A stretch of 35,924 bases of DNA from Actinomadura sp. KC216 (GCF_004348535.1 NZ_SMJX01000059.1:1-35924); one strand, 5' to 3'; shown: positions 8,109 to 16,683, counted from the stretch's first letter. Notes: generated by a model from the sequence alone, not told the origin. Numbers and translations: made by a program.

Positions 8109-9128
8109 TTAGTTGACGGGCTTGACGGGATCCAGGTGGCAGCGGACGACACCGTCCGGCATCGCGCGCGGCGGCGGGCCCGTGCCCGCGCAGGGCTCGA
8201 ACGCCGACGGGCAGCGCGGGTGGAACGCGCAGCCGGACGGCGGGGACAGCGGGCTCGCCGGCTCACCGGACGGCGTCCGGCTGCGGCGCGCCCGCTGCGT
8301 CGCCGGGTCGGGCGGCGGAGCCGACTCCAGCAGCACACGCGTGTAGGGGTGGGCGGGCTCCCGGTAGACGCGGTTCGCGTCCCCCGTCTCCACCAGCCTG
8401 CCGAGGTACATCACGCCGACCCGGTGGCTGATGTGCCGCACCACGGCCAGGTCGTGCGAGATGAACAGCAGGGCCAGCCCGAGTTCGCGTTGCAGCCCGG
8501 CCAGCAGGTTGATGATCTGGCCCTGGGTGGAGACGTCCAGCGCGCTGACCGCCTCGTCGCAGATGACGAGCCTCGGGCCCACCGCGAGGGCGCGCGCGAT
8601 CACGACGCGCTGCCGCTGCCCGCCGGACAGCTCGTACGGGTAGCGGTCGGCGTGGTGCGCGGCGAGCCCGACCTGGTCGAGCAGGTCGAGCACCTCCGCG
8701 CGGCGGCGCGACCGCGGGACCGGCTCCGCGCGGCGGCTGATCGCCTGCTCCAGCGCCTGCGAGACGAGGTGCCGCGGGTTGAGCGAGGCCAGCGGGTCCT
8801 GGAAGACGACCTGGACGGCCTGCCGGTACCACCGCGGCGTGCGGCGCCCGAACGCGGTGACGTCCTGGCCGTCGAAGACGACGCGTCCCGCGGCCGGACG
8901 CACCAGGCGCAGCACGGCGCGTCCCGTCGTGGTCTTGCCCGAACCGGACTCTCCCACCAGGCCGAACGTCTCGCCGGGGGCGATGTCGAACGACACGTCG
9001 CGGACGGCGTCGAAGCGGCGCCGCCGCCCCGGCAGCAGCCCCGGCAATCCGCGTCCGGTCTCGTAGGCGACGCGCAGGTTCTCCACTCGCAGCAGCGGGC
9101 CGGTCGCGTGCTCCGTGATCGGTTTCAT
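8109..9128 (-). CDS. Oligopeptide/dipeptide ABC importer ATPase, DppF/OppF type
   Basis: This 339-residue ATPase is one of two that energise the importer. Walker A is GESGSGKT (59-66), the Q-loop is [13 protein letters not shown], the signature is LSGGQRQR (~167-174), Walker B ends in D191-E192, and the H-loop is FISHDLAVV. The C-terminal oligopeptide-transporter extension carries clustered cysteines ([14 protein letters not shown]), typical of OppD/F proteins. The ATG at 9126-9128 overlaps the TGA of the upstream DppC-DppD fusion by the ATGA pattern, which fixes the start. It is predicted to pair with the ATPase half of that fusion at the inner membrane face. Confidence 0.92.
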   Translation of the reverse strand: MKPITEHATGPLLRVENLRVAYETGRGLPGLLPGRRRRFDAVRDVSFDIAPGETFGLVGESGSGKTTTGRAVLRLVRPAAGRVVFDGQDVTAFGRRTPRWYRQAVQVVFQDPLASLNPRHLVSQALEQAISRRAEPVPRSRRRAEVLDLLDQVGLAAHHADRYPYELSGGQRQRVVIARALAVGPRLVICDEAVSALDVSTQGQIINLLAGLQRELGLALLFISHDLAVVRHISHRVGVMYLGRLVETGDANRVYREPAHPYTRVLLESAPPPDPATQRARRSRTPSGEPASPLSPPSGCAFHPRCPSAFEPCAGTGPPPRAMPDGVVRCHLDPVKPVN

Positions 9129-11107
9129 GGTCGGCTCCGTCCCAGGGCCAGCTCGTCGCGGCGCAGGCACCGGCTCCCGTTCTCCAGGGGCACCGCCGCC
9201 GCCGCGCAGGCGCCGACCGCGAAGTCGCAGCGCGGGTGGAAGCGGCACCCGTCCGGCTGCGCCCACGGCGGCGGGACGGTCCCCGGCAGCGTGGGCAGCT
9301 CGCCCGCGACCTCCTCGCCGCGCGGCGTCGCGGCCAGCAGCGCGGCCGTGTACGGGTGGCGCGGCGCCGAGAACAGGCGTTCGGTGGACGCGGTCTCCAC
9401 GACCTGGCCGGCGTACATCACCGCGACGCGGTCGCAGACGTCGGCGACGACGCCCAGATCGTGGGTGATGAGCAGGATGGACATGCCGAACCGGCCGCGC
9501 AGGTCCAGCAGCAGGTCGAGCACCTGGCGCTGGACGGTCACGTCCAGCGCGGTCGTCGGCTCATCGGCGATCAGCAGCCTGGGGTCGCAGGCGAGCGCCT
9601 GGGCGATCATCACCCGCTGGGCCATGCCGCCGGAGAACTGGTGCGGGTAGTCGGCGAGGCGGCGGCGCGCGTCCGGCACCCCGGCGAGCGCGAGCAACTC
9701 GGCGGCCCGCTCCCGCGCCTCCTTCTTCGACAGCCCGGCGTGCGTGCGCAGCGGCTCGCAGATCTGGCGTCCCACCGTGTGCACCGGCGACAGCGCGTCC
9801 TGCGGGTCCTGGAAGATCATCGCGATGCCCCGGCCGCGGATCCCGGTCAGCTCGTCGTCGGAGAGGCCGGTCAGCTCCCGGCCGTCCAGGCGGATCGAGC
9901 GGGCCGTGATCGTCCCGGGGGACGGCACGAGCCCGGCGGCCGACAGCGCGGTCATCGTCTTGCCGCTCCCGGACTCGCCGACCAGCCCGAAGACCTCGCC
10001 CTCCGCCACGTCGAAGGACACGTCGTCCACGACGGTGACCGGCGGGCCGCCCTGGCCGGGAAACCGGACGCTCAGACCGCGCACCGACAGCAACGCAGTT
10101 CCGTTCGGCTCCGGAGAAGGCTCGCTGTTCGTCACGAGGGCGCGGCCGTCCGCCCCGGCCCCGTCTTCCTGCCTGGCGAGCAAGGGGCCGCGGCGGGAGC
10201 GGCCCCACGGGAGGGCCGTGGCGCCCTCGCGTCCGAGCGCGTCGCGCAGGCCGTCGCCGAAGAGGTTGAACGCGAGCACGGTCCCGGTGATCGCCACCCC
10301 CGGGAACACCGGGAGCCACGGCTGCTCGGCCGTGTACGTGCGCGCCTTGTCGAGCATCTGGCCCCAGCTCGCGGTCCCCGTGTCCACACCGAGCCCCAGG
10401 AAGCTCAGCATCGCCTCGAAGAGCTGAGCCAGGCCCAGGAAGATCGACGCCTGGACGACCAGCGGCCCGGCGACGTTCGGCAGGATCTGGCCGAACATGA
10501 TCCGAGGCGACCCGAGCCCCAGGACGCGCGCCGAGTCCACGTAGGGCCGTTCGCGCTCGATCAGGACGGCCCCGCGGGTGATGCGGAGCAGGTTCAGCGC
10601 GAACACGATGCTGATGGCGAGCATCGCGTTGGTCAGGCCCCGGCCCAGCGCCGCGATGATCGCGAACGCGAACAGCAGCGTCGGGATCGACCCGGCCACG
10701 TCCGCCAGCCGCATCGCGATCCGGTCCCACCAGCCGCCGAGGTAGCCGATCAGCAGCCCGAGCGGGACGCCGACGACCACGCCGAGCGCGACCGCCTGGA
10801 AGGACGCCTGCAACGCGACCCGGGCCCCGTACATCATCCGCGAGAGCTGGTCGCGGCCGAGCTCGTCGGTGCCGAGCCAGTGGTCGCCGCTCGGGCCGGT
10901 GAGCCGGACGGCGAGGTCCACCTTGTCCGGCGGGTAGGGCGCCAGCGCCGGGGCCGCCACCGCCACGACGACGAGCGCCAGTAGATAGAGTCCGCACGCG
11001 ACGGTCACCGGCTGGCCCAGCAGCCGGCGCAGGACGCGCGACCACCGCGTCCGCGACGGGGGCGCCTCCGGGCCCGGCGGCGCCTTGGCCAGGACGTCCA
11101 CGCTCAT
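9125..11107 (-). CDS. Fused DppC-type permease and DppD-type ATPase of the importer
   Basis: This 660-residue protein joins two importer subunits in one chain. Residues ~30-290 are a DppC permease: first helix ~35-55, the conserved [15 protein letters not shown] near 77-90, further membrane helices, and the coupling EAA-like loop [19 protein letters not shown] (~193-211). Residues ~291-336 are a flexible linker, and ~337-660 are a DppD ATPase with Walker A GESGSGKT (377-384), LSGG-like [10 protein letters not shown], Walker [13 protein letters not shown] and a C-terminal Cys-containing CRFHPRCDF segment. No stop codon separates the halves. A GTG at residue 325 could allow independent initiation of the ATPase. 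Such fusions are known in actinobacterial peptide/nickel transporters. ATGA overlaps join it to both neighbours. Confidence 0.9.
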   Translation of the reverse strand: MSVDVLAKAPPGPEAPPSRTRWSRVLRRLLGQPVTVACGLYLLALVVVAVAAPALAPYPPDKVDLAVRLTGPSGDHWLGTDELGRDQLSRMMYGARVALQASFQAVALGVVVGVPLGLLIGYLGGWWDRIAMRLADVAGSIPTLLFAFAIIAALGRGLTNAMLAISIVFALNLLRITRGAVLIERERPYVDSARVLGLGSPRIMFGQILPNVAGPLVVQASIFLGLAQLFEAMLSFLGLGVDTGTASWGQMLDKARTYTAEQPWLPVFPGVAITGTVLAFNLFGDGLRDALGREGATALPWGRSRRGPLLARQEDGAGADGRALVTNSEPSPEPNGTALLSVRGLSVRFPGQGGPPVTVVDDVSFDVAEGEVFGLVGESGSGKTMTALSAAGLVPSPGTITARSIRLDGRELTGLSDDELTGIRGRGIAMIFQDPQDALSPVHTVGRQICEPLRTHAGLSKKEARERAAELLALAGVPDARRRLADYPHQFSGGMAQRVMIAQALACDPRLLIADEPTTALDVTVQRQVLDLLLDLRGRFGMSILLITHDLGVVADVCDRVAVMYAGQVVETASTERLFSAPRHPYTAALLAATPRGEEVAGELPTLPGTVPPPWAQPDGCRFHPRCDFAVGACAAAAVPLENGSRCLRRDELALGRSRP

Positions 11108-12048
11108 TGCGGCCTCGCCTTCGGATCGAGGAGCCCGTACCCGACGTCGACGGTGAGGTTGATGAGCACGACGATGCAGCCCACCAGCACCACGCCGCCC
11201 TGGACGAGCGGGATGTCGTTGCGGACGACGGCGTCGAGCAGCAGCGTCCCGATCCCCGGGATGCCGAACACCCGCTCGATCACGAAGCTGATCGCCAGCA
11301 GCGTCGACAGCTCCCAGCCGATGACCGTGACCACCGGCGGCATGGCGTTGCGCAGCGCGTAGCCGAACACGATGCGGCGGCGGGGCGTCCCGGTGGCACG
11401 GAGCGCCTGCACGTACGTCGCGCGCAGCGTCTCGGTCATCGTCCCGCGGGCCTGCCGGGCGATCACCGCCGCCGAGTGCGTGCCGAGCGCGACGCACGGC
11501 AGGACGAGCCCGTACGCCCACGCGCCCGGATCGTCCGCGAACGGCGTGTAGCCGATCACCGGGAACCACCGGAGCTTCACCCCGAACGCCAGGACGAGCA
11601 GCAGCGCCAGCCAGAACCCGGGCATCGCCAGGCCGAGCGAGGCGACGCCCGTCACCGCGCGGTCGACCAGCGAGCCCGACCGCAGCGCGCTGTAGACGCC
11701 GACGGGCAGGCCGATCAGCAGGGCGACCAGCAGCCCCCCGACGACCAGGCCGAGCGTCGCGGGCAGCCGCTCGGTGAAGGACGCCAGCACGGCCTGGTCG
11801 GTGAACAGCGACCGGCCGAGATCGCCCCGGACGGCGTCGCCCAGCCACGACCCGAACTGGACGATCAGCGGCCGGTCGTAGCCGAGCGCACGGCGCATCT
11901 CCGCCCGCTGGGCCTCGCTCGCCCCGTCCCCGAGGACCTGCTTGACCGGGTCGGTGTTGGTCGCGCGCACCAGCAGGAACACGAAGACCGACACCATGAG
12001 CAGCAGCGGGACCAGGGCGGCCAGCCGGGTCAGGAAGAGCCTTCTCAT
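11104..12048 (-). CDS. Oligopeptide/dipeptide ABC importer permease, DppB type
   Basis: This 314-residue inner-membrane permease has an N-terminal helix (LAALVPLLLMVSVFVFLLV) followed by the DppB signature D.PLIVQFGSWLGDAVRGDLG and five further helices. The cytoplasmic coupling segment is RATGTPRRRIVFGYALRNAMPP. It should pair with the permease half of the fused protein to form the channel. The ATG at 12046-12048 is the second of two identical start contexts created by a 20-bp tandem duplication, and the stop overlaps the next gene by ATGA. It follows the receptor gene, the usual order of dpp operons. Confidence 0.92.
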   Translation of the reverse strand: MRRLFLTRLAALVPLLLMVSVFVFLLVRATNTDPVKQVLGDGASEAQRAEMRRALGYDRPLIVQFGSWLGDAVRGDLGRSLFTDQAVLASFTERLPATLGLVVGGLLVALLIGLPVGVYSALRSGSLVDRAVTGVASLGLAMPGFWLALLLVLAFGVKLRWFPVIGYTPFADDPGAWAYGLVLPCVALGTHSAAVIARQARGTMTETLRATYVQALRATGTPRRRIVFGYALRNAMPPVVTVIGWELSTLLAISFVIERVFGIPGIGTLLLDAVVRNDIPLVQGGVVLVGCIVVLINLTVDVGYGLLDPKARPQ

Positions 12049-12083
12049 GCCGTCCTCCGCGTCCTCATGCCGTCCTCCGCGTC
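12044..12083 (-). repeat. 20-bp tandem duplication of ribosome binding site and start codon
   Basis: The plus-strand unit CTCATGCCGTCCTCCGCGTC occurs twice without a gap (12044-12063 and 12064-12083). On the coding strand each copy supplies GCGGAGGA and an ATG. The upstream copy begins at the receptor stop codon. Confidence 0.95.
12045..12068 (-). CDS. Possible 7-residue leader peptide before dppB
   Basis: The first ATG of the tandem duplication (12066-12068) opens a 7-codon frame, MRTRRTA, which ends in TGA at 12045-12047 and overlaps the dppB ATG as ATGA. It has its own GGAGGA upstream. It may couple translation between the receptor and permease genes, or it may be a harmless by-product of the duplication. 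There is no family support. Confidence 0.35.
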   Translation of the reverse strand: MRTRRTA

Positions 12084-13599
12084 ACCGCTGCGGGAGGGCT
12101 TCCCGGTACCGGAAGGCCGAGGGCGCGTAGCGGGTGGGGACGATGTTCGTCACGCGCTTGGCGTCCCAGGCGAACACGACGGGGTAGCTGAGGAACCCGC
12201 AGTCCAGCGCCTGGTCGTGGATGAGCTTGGTCATCTGCTGCCACACCGCGTTCTGCTTGGCGGGGTCGGCCTCGTTCAGGCCCTGCTCCGCAAGCCGGTC
12301 GAGCTCCGGCACGCCGACCTTGTAGGGGTTGCCGGCGCCCTCGGTGCTGAACCGGTACCGGTAGTAGTCGTAGGGCCCGGGGTCCTCGCTGGTGCTGGTG
12401 TTGTAGGCGGCCGGGTACTTGCCGGTGTCGAAGGTGCTGAAGTACTGCGCCGTGGACATCTTCTCGACCTTGACGTTGACGCCGACCTCGCCGAGCTGCG
12501 TCCGCACGAGCTCGCCGAGCAGCTCGGTGCCGGGGAACACCGGGAAGCTGAAGCCGACGCCCTTGCCCGCGAGCAGCGCCTTGGCCTGGCCGGGGTTGCG
12601 CGGGTACGCCTTGACCTGCGGGTTGTGGCCCGGCTGGCCGGGGTCGAACCGCTGGTCGTAGGTCTCGCCGAGGCCGTCGAACTGCCCGGTGAGGATCGCC
12701 TTGGGGTCCAGTGCCTGGCAGATCGCCTGCCGCACCGTGGGGTCGGCGAACGTCTTCTTCCGGTCGAAGAACAGGAAGTGGTAGCGCAGCGCCGGGTACC
12801 AGAGCGTCTTGTAGCCCTGCGACTCCGCGCGCTTGCGGGTCTCGGGCAGTAGCGCGGCGACGTCCACCTTGCCGGTGGCGAGCGCGTTGAACAGCGACTC
12901 GTCGTCGCCGATCGCGTAGATCTCCAGCCGCTTCGCGCCGACCTCCTTCGGCGCGTAGTACCTGTCGAAGTAGTCCAGCACGACCTTGGAGTCGCGGACG
13001 GTCGCGGACGCGTTGTACGCCCACGGCCCGGTCCCGGCGGGCTTCTCCTTGAGCGTCTTGTCCTTGATGGACTTGGGGCTCAGCATGTAGCCGCCGCGGT
13101 CGGCGAGCTGCGCGACCAGGGTGGGCGCCGGACGCCTGAGCTTCAGCCTGACGTGGGTCGCGTCCACGGCCTGGACCTCCGAGACCGGGTCGAGGATCGC
13201 CTGGTACTGGCTGGGCTCGCTGCGGATGCGTCCGAAGTTCGCCTTCACCGCCTCGGCGTCGAACGGCGTCCCGTCATGGAAGACCACCCCGGACCGCAGC
13301 GTGAAGGTGATCTCCTTCTGGCTCTGCTTCCATGAGGTGGCGAGACGCGGCCGGACGGTGATGCCGTCCGCGGCCTTCTCCACGAGCCCTTGGTAGACGG
13401 TGGAGAGGTAGGTGGTGTTGGGCTTGTTGAGGTTGTCCCAGTTGTCGAGAGTGAAGCCGACTCCGAACCGCAGGGTGCCCTGCGGCCCGGACGCGTTCCC
13501 TCGCCGCTGGCCGGCCGGCTCCTCGCCGGCCGAGCAGGCCGTGAGTGCGACCGACGCGGAGAGCACGGCCACGAGGACGGACGATCGACGATGCTTCAT
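12082..13599 (-). CDS. Solute-binding lipoprotein of the peptide/dipeptide-type importer (SBP family 5)
   Basis: This 505-residue extracellular receptor has a lipoprotein signal (MKHRRSSVLVAVLSASVALT followed by AC) with the lipobox Cys at about residue 22. Family 5 hallmarks follow: LRFGVGFTLDNWDNLNKPN, FTLRSGVVFHDGTPFDAEAV (the conserved W/V-F-HDG-PF-A-DV block), HVRLKLRRPAPTLVAQLADR, TGPWAY and VRQAICQALDPKAI. This family binds dipeptides, oligopeptides, opines, nickel or amidated sugars, so the ligand is open. It is the first gene of the leftward operon. The start is ATG at 13599, with a weak GGGA upstream. A LacI-type operator overlaps the predicted -10 of its promoter at 13670-13699. 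Confidence 0.92.
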   Translation of the reverse strand: MKHRRSSVLVAVLSASVALTACSAGEEPAGQRRGNASGPQGTLRFGVGFTLDNWDNLNKPNTTYLSTVYQGLVEKAADGITVRPRLATSWKQSQKEITFTLRSGVVFHDGTPFDAEAVKANFGRIRSEPSQYQAILDPVSEVQAVDATHVRLKLRRPAPTLVAQLADRGGYMLSPKSIKDKTLKEKPAGTGPWAYNASATVRDSKVVLDYFDRYYAPKEVGAKRLEIYAIGDDESLFNALATGKVDVAALLPETRKRAESQGYKTLWYPALRYHFLFFDRKKTFADPTVRQAICQALDPKAILTGQFDGLGETYDQRFDPGQPGHNPQVKAYPRNPGQAKALLAGKGVGFSFPVFPGTELLGELVRTQLGEVGVNVKVEKMSTAQYFSTFDTGKYPAAYNTSTSEDPGPYDYYRYRFSTEGAGNPYKVGVPELDRLAEQGLNEADPAKQNAVWQQMTKLIHDQALDCGFLSYPVVFAWDAKRVTNIVPTRYAPSAFRYREALPQR

Positions 13600-13665
13600 C
13601 GCTATCCCATCGAGCGGTGATTACGGAAGGAGCTCCCCTGAGGTGAACACTGTCGGCGAATGTAT

Positions 13666-13676
13666 GCAAACGTTAG
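13666..13676. promoter_or_regulatory. LacI-type operator at the importer promoter
   Basis: GCAAACGTTAG differs from the GCAAACGATTG motif found at three other promoters of the region only at positions 8 and 10. It overlaps the predicted -10 box of the leftward operon. Confidence 0.6.
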
Positions 13677-13699
13677 TCACCGCAGACTAAGATTGTCGA
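13670..13699 (-). promoter_or_regulatory. Predicted promoter of the importer operon
   Basis: On the minus strand TCGACA (13694-13699) and TAACGT (13670-13675) are separated by 18 bases, close to sigma-70-like consensus. About 70 bases of leader remain before the receptor ATG. The -10 box lies within the operator at 13666-13676, so a bound repressor would block it. Confidence 0.45.
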
Positions 13700-13705
13700 G
13701 CCTGC

Positions 13706-13735
13706 TTGGCAAGACCGTCCCGGTATTCAGACAAT
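13706..13735 (+). promoter_or_regulatory. Predicted promoter of the lacI-family gene
   Basis: TTGGCA (13706-13711) and GACAAT (13730-13735) are spaced by 18 bases, the same spacing as at the other two predicted promoters of the cluster. The operator at 13745-13754 follows nine bases later. Confidence 0.4.
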
Positions 13736-13744
13736 GACCCTCTA

Positions 13745-13754
13745 CAAACGATTG
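13745..13754. promoter_or_regulatory. LacI-type operator at the regulator's own gene
   Basis: CAAACGATTG, part of CAAACGATTGCC, is an imperfect palindrome around a central CG, as in LacI/GalR-family sites. It sits 10 bases before the regulator's ATG, so autoregulation is expected. Confidence 0.65.
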
Positions 13755-13764
13755 CCGAGAATCG

Positions 13765-14811
13765 ATGACCGAACCTGTCACCCTTCGCGATGTGGCCGAC
13801 CGGGCGGGCGTCCACGTCGCCACCGCGTCGCGCGCGCTGAACCCGGCGGCGCGCTCGCGGCTGAGCGAGGCCACCGTGCGGCGGGTACGCAAGGCCGCCG
13901 AGGAGCTGGACTACCGCCCCAACGCCATGGCCCGCGGCCTGAAGACCAGCCGCTCGATGTCGGTCGGGCTGCTGGTCCCCGACCTGACCAACCCCCTCTT
14001 CCCGCCCATCACCCGCGGCGTCGAGGACGTCCTCGCCGGCGCCGGCTACACCACGCTGATCGCGAACACCGACAACGACGCCGCACGGCAGAGCCGGCAG
14101 CTCGCCGCGCTGCGGGCCCGGCAGGTCGACGGCCTGATCCTCGCGACCGCGCACCGCGACGATCCCGAGCTGGCCGACCTCGCCGACCAGGCGCCCCTGG
14201 TCCTGATCAACCGGAGGGTGGAGGGGCTGCCGGTGCCCGCGGTGATCGCGGACGACCAGAGCGGGATCGCCGCCGCCGTCCGGCATCTCGTCGACCTCGG
14301 GCACCGCCGCGTCGCGCACGTCGCCGGGCCGCAGCACACCACCACCGGGCACTCACGCTCGCGCGCCTTCCGGCAGGCGATGGAGGACGCCGGGCTCCCG
14401 CCCGCCCCGGAGCTGATCGCGGAGGCCGACGCGTTCACCGAGGCCGCGGGCGCCCGCGCGTTCCGGCTCCTGCTGGACGGCCTGCCGGACGATGGCGGCG
14501 GCTGTACAGCCGTGGTCGCCGCCAACGACATGATCGCCCTTGGCTGCCTTGACGTCGCCGATGAGCGCAGGCTGCGCTGCCCGCGCGACCTGAGCGTCGT
14601 CGGCTTCAACGACATGCCGTTCGTCGACCGGCTGACGCCGGCGTTGACCACGGTGCACGTTCCGCACTACGAGATCGGGGCCGAGGCCGCGCGGATGCTG
14701 CTGGAGCGGCTGGCCGATCCCGGGCTGCCGCGCAAGTCGGTCACGCTGCCGGTCAGCCTCGTCGTCCGCGGCTCCACGGCCGCCGCGAAGACCGCCCGCC
14801 GCACCCGCTGA
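13765..14811 (+). CDS. LacI-family transcriptional repressor of the catabolic region
   Basis: This 348-residue LacI/GalR regulator has the N-terminal helix-turn-helix and hinge at ~6-60 (TLRDVADRAGVHVATASRAL, then LSEATVRRVRKAAEELDYRP and NAMARGLKT). The periplasmic-binding-protein-like sensor domain occupies ~65-335 (VGLLVPDLTNPLFPPITRGV, VDGLILATA, HRRVAHVAGP, AVVAANDMIALGCLDVADE, LSVVGFNDMPFVDRLTPALT). The start is ATG at 13765, at the first codon of the canonical TLRDVA segment. It sits between the leftward importer operon and the other units, and GCAAACGATTG-like sites occur at all of them, so it is the likely shared repressor. The effector is presumably the imported compound or a product of it. 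Confidence 0.93.
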   Translation: MTEPVTLRDVADRAGVHVATASRALNPAARSRLSEATVRRVRKAAEELDYRPNAMARGLKTSRSMSVGLLVPDLTNPLFPPITRGVEDVLAGAGYTTLIANTDNDAARQSRQLAALRARQVDGLILATAHRDDPELADLADQAPLVLINRRVEGLPVPAVIADDQSGIAAAVRHLVDLGHRRVAHVAGPQHTTTGHSRSRAFRQAMEDAGLPPAPELIAEADAFTEAAGARAFRLLLDGLPDDGGGCTAVVAANDMIALGCLDVADERRLRCPRDLSVVGFNDMPFVDRLTPALTTVHVPHYEIGAEAARMLLERLADPGLPRKSVTLPVSLVVRGSTAAAKTARRTR

Positions 14812-14828
14812 GCGGGTGCGGCGGGCGG
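14792..14828. terminator. Bidirectional hairpin terminator with the lacI stop codon in the loop
   Basis: CCGCCCGCCGCACCCGC and GCGGGTGCGGCGGGCGG form a perfect 17-bp stem around the 3-base loop TGA, which is the stop codon of the lacI-family gene. The convergent amidohydrolase gene ends two bases beyond, at 14831, so one hairpin serves both transcripts. There is no U-tract, as is common in GC-rich actinobacteria. Confidence 0.85.
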
Positions 14829-14830
14829 GC

Positions 14831-16456
14831 CTAACGGCGTGGGACGCCGAACGCCGGGCCCGCCCAGGTGATCTTTCCGCCCACGAGCGTGAGGTCGGCT
14901 CTCACCGCCGGGATCTCGTCCTCGGGGACGGTGAGGTAGTCGCGGTCGAGGACGGTCAGGTCGGCCAGCATCCCGGGCTGCAGGCGTCCGCGCTCGTCCT
15001 CCTCGAAGCTGAACCAGGCCGCGCGGTGGGTGTAGAGCTCCAGGGCCTCCTCCCGGGTGAGCAGGTTGTTCTCGTCGCGGATGCGGCGGCCGCCGATCGT
15101 CCGTCCGGAGACGTACCAGTGCAGGGCCGTGAACGGGTGGTACGACGCCACCCTGATCGCGTCGGTGCCGCCGCCGACGGGCACGCCCGCGTCCAGCAGA
15201 GCGCGCAGCGGCGGTGCCTGCCCGGCGGCCTCGGGCCCCCACGCCTCGATCAGGTCGTCGCCCTCGAAGCGCAGCATCGCGGGCACCAACACGCCGACGC
15301 CCAGGTCGGCGACCCGGCGCACGCCGTCCGCGCTGAGGCCCTCGCAGTGGACGATCGTCCAGCGCAAAGGGGCCAGCGGTACCTCGCGGTCCAGCTCTTC
15401 CCAGAGGTCGAGGACCATGTCGAGGGTGTCGCGGCGGATCGCGTGGATCTGCAACGGCCAGCCGTGCCGGGCCGCCGCGGCGAACGTCTCGCGGAGCGCG
15501 TCCAGTGACTTCTCCGACAGGTCGGGCTCGCGGTGGAAACCGTCGTGGACGGCATAGTGGATGATCTCTCCCATGCCGAGGACGCGGAGCATGCCGTCCC
15601 CGAAGCCCGGCGCGGTGTAGCGCAGGTAGCCGGGCAGTTCCTCGGCCTCGGCGCCGGGCCTGGACGCGTGCATCGTCGGACGCGTCCGCACCGTGAGCTC
15701 GCCGCGCCGCCACGTCTCGTACAGCGCACGGTAGGTGTCAGGGCCGGTGTTGCTGCCGCCGCCGTCGATCAGCCCGGTCAGCCCGGCCGCGCTGAACACG
15801 CGGGAGGCGGCGGCGGTCGAGGCGACCTGCTCCTCCGGCGACGGCACCGGAAGCTGCCAGTACAGCCAGCGCAGCGCGGGCATCCCGCGCAGGACGCCGG
15901 TGGGGCGGCCGTCCGCGTCGACCTCCAGGGCCGCCGGGTCCACGCCCTCCGCGACGGCGCGGTCGAGGCCGACCTCGGTCAGGGCGCGCGTGTTCAGCAT
16001 TCCCCAGGAGTACATGCACTGGACGAACACCGGATGGCCGGGTGCGATCGCGTCCAGCTCGTCCCGGGTGGGGGCGCGGCGTTCGGCGAACTGGTCCGGG
16101 TGCCATCCGCCGACGACCTTGAGCCAGGTGCCCGCCGGACGGTCCCGCGCCGCGGCGGCGAGGCGTCCGAGCGCCGTGCCCAGATCCGGCACGTCCTCCC
16201 AGCGGATCTCCTCGTTCCAGGTCAGGCCGGCGCGGACGAAATGGACGTGGGCGTCGATGAGCCCCGGCACGGCGCGGCGTCCGCCGAGGTCGATCACGTC
16301 GGCGTCCGGCGCCACGGCCCGGCGCGCGGCGTCCGCGGAACCGGCGGCGACGATCCGGCCGTCCCGCACCGCCAGGGCCGGCACCTCGGGCGGGGTGCCG
16401 TCGGCGGCCAGGGTGGTGATGCGCCCGTTCACCAGGGCGAGGTCTGTGCTGCTCAC
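14831..16456 (-). CDS. YtcJ-like amidohydrolase
   Basis: This 541-residue protein of the amidohydrolase superfamily belongs to the YtcJ/NfdA-like group (amidohydrolase family 3). Residues ~6-65 form the N-terminal sandwich (LALVNGRITTLAADGTPPEV, ALAVRDGRIVAAG). The metal motif is H70-V-H72 in GLIDAHVHF. Later His residues appear in PLQIHAIRRDT and WTIVHCEGLS, and the barrel ends with VGGGTDAIR, whose Asp is the catalytic base of the family. The C-terminal sandwich is LTREEALELYTHRAAW to DLTVLDRDYL. The start is GTG at 16454-16456, with AGAGGAG six bases upstream, although the open frame extends further. It probably hydrolyses an amide or formyl group. A LacI-type operator lies 84 bp upstream. 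Confidence 0.88.
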   Translation of the reverse strand: MSSTDLALVNGRITTLAADGTPPEVPALAVRDGRIVAAGSADAARRAVAPDADVIDLGGRRAVPGLIDAHVHFVRAGLTWNEEIRWEDVPDLGTALGRLAAAARDRPAGTWLKVVGGWHPDQFAERRAPTRDELDAIAPGHPVFVQCMYSWGMLNTRALTEVGLDRAVAEGVDPAALEVDADGRPTGVLRGMPALRWLYWQLPVPSPEEQVASTAAASRVFSAAGLTGLIDGGGSNTGPDTYRALYETWRRGELTVRTRPTMHASRPGAEAEELPGYLRYTAPGFGDGMLRVLGMGEIIHYAVHDGFHREPDLSEKSLDALRETFAAAARHGWPLQIHAIRRDTLDMVLDLWEELDREVPLAPLRWTIVHCEGLSADGVRRVADLGVGVLVPAMLRFEGDDLIEAWGPEAAGQAPPLRALLDAGVPVGGGTDAIRVASYHPFTALHWYVSGRTIGGRRIRDENNLLTREEALELYTHRAAWFSFEEDERGRLQPGMLADLTVLDRDYLTVPEDEIPAVRADLTLVGGKITWAGPAFGVPRR

Positions 16457-16539
16457 GGATGGCTCCTCTGAGGTCTGTCGCCGGCGTCCGGCGCGCGGGA
16501 AGCCGCCACGTGAGTCTCCAATCCGCAGGGCGAAGCTGT

Positions 16540-16550
16540 CAATCGTTTGC
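16540..16550. promoter_or_regulatory. LacI-type operator upstream of the YtcJ-like gene
   Basis: CAATCGTTTGC, which is GCAAACGATTG on the minus strand, is identical to the site at 16648-16658. It belongs to the leftward amidohydrolase unit, being closer to its start than to the rightward promoter. Confidence 0.65.
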
Positions 16551-16616
16551 TCATCTAATCGAGCATTCGCCGCTGTAAGACCGCTTGTTTCGCCTGTTGG
16601 TGATTCGGCCGAGGGG

Positions 16617-16646
16617 TTGACGACCCTCGTTGAGCGACCATATCGT
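16617..16646 (+). promoter_or_regulatory. Predicted promoter of the rightward catabolic operon
   Basis: TTGACG (16617-16622) and TATCGT (16641-16646) are spaced by 18 bases. The operator begins two bases after the -10 box, the classical position for LacI repression. Confidence 0.55.
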
Positions 16647-16647
16647 C

Positions 16648-16659
16648 GCAAACGATTGC
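16648..16659. promoter_or_regulatory. LacI-type operator of the rightward catabolic operon
   Basis: GCAAACGATTGC is a 12-bp near-palindrome with central CG, the best-formed of the four copies in the region. It lies 24 bases before the GTG start of the first gene. Confidence 0.7.
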
Positions 16660-16683
16660 ACGATCGCGACAGGGAGTGATCCG

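Noticed and set aside
6924-9650. Very long plus-strand open frame (908 codons) opposite the amidohydrolase and ATPase genes
   Set aside because: It runs antisense to genes with clear motifs and consists of low-complexity Arg/Ala/Gly/Gln sequence with no family resemblance, an effect of high GC content.
9125-10134. Separate DppD ATPase gene instead of a fusion
   Set aside because: There is no stop codon between the permease and ATPase domains. GTG at residue 325 is possible as an internal start but is not needed to explain the frame.
9236-12852. Long plus-strand open frames opposite the importer genes
   Set aside because: Antisense shadows: rich in Arg, Asp, His and Gln, with no conserved motif. 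The minus strand carries the ABC transporter signatures.
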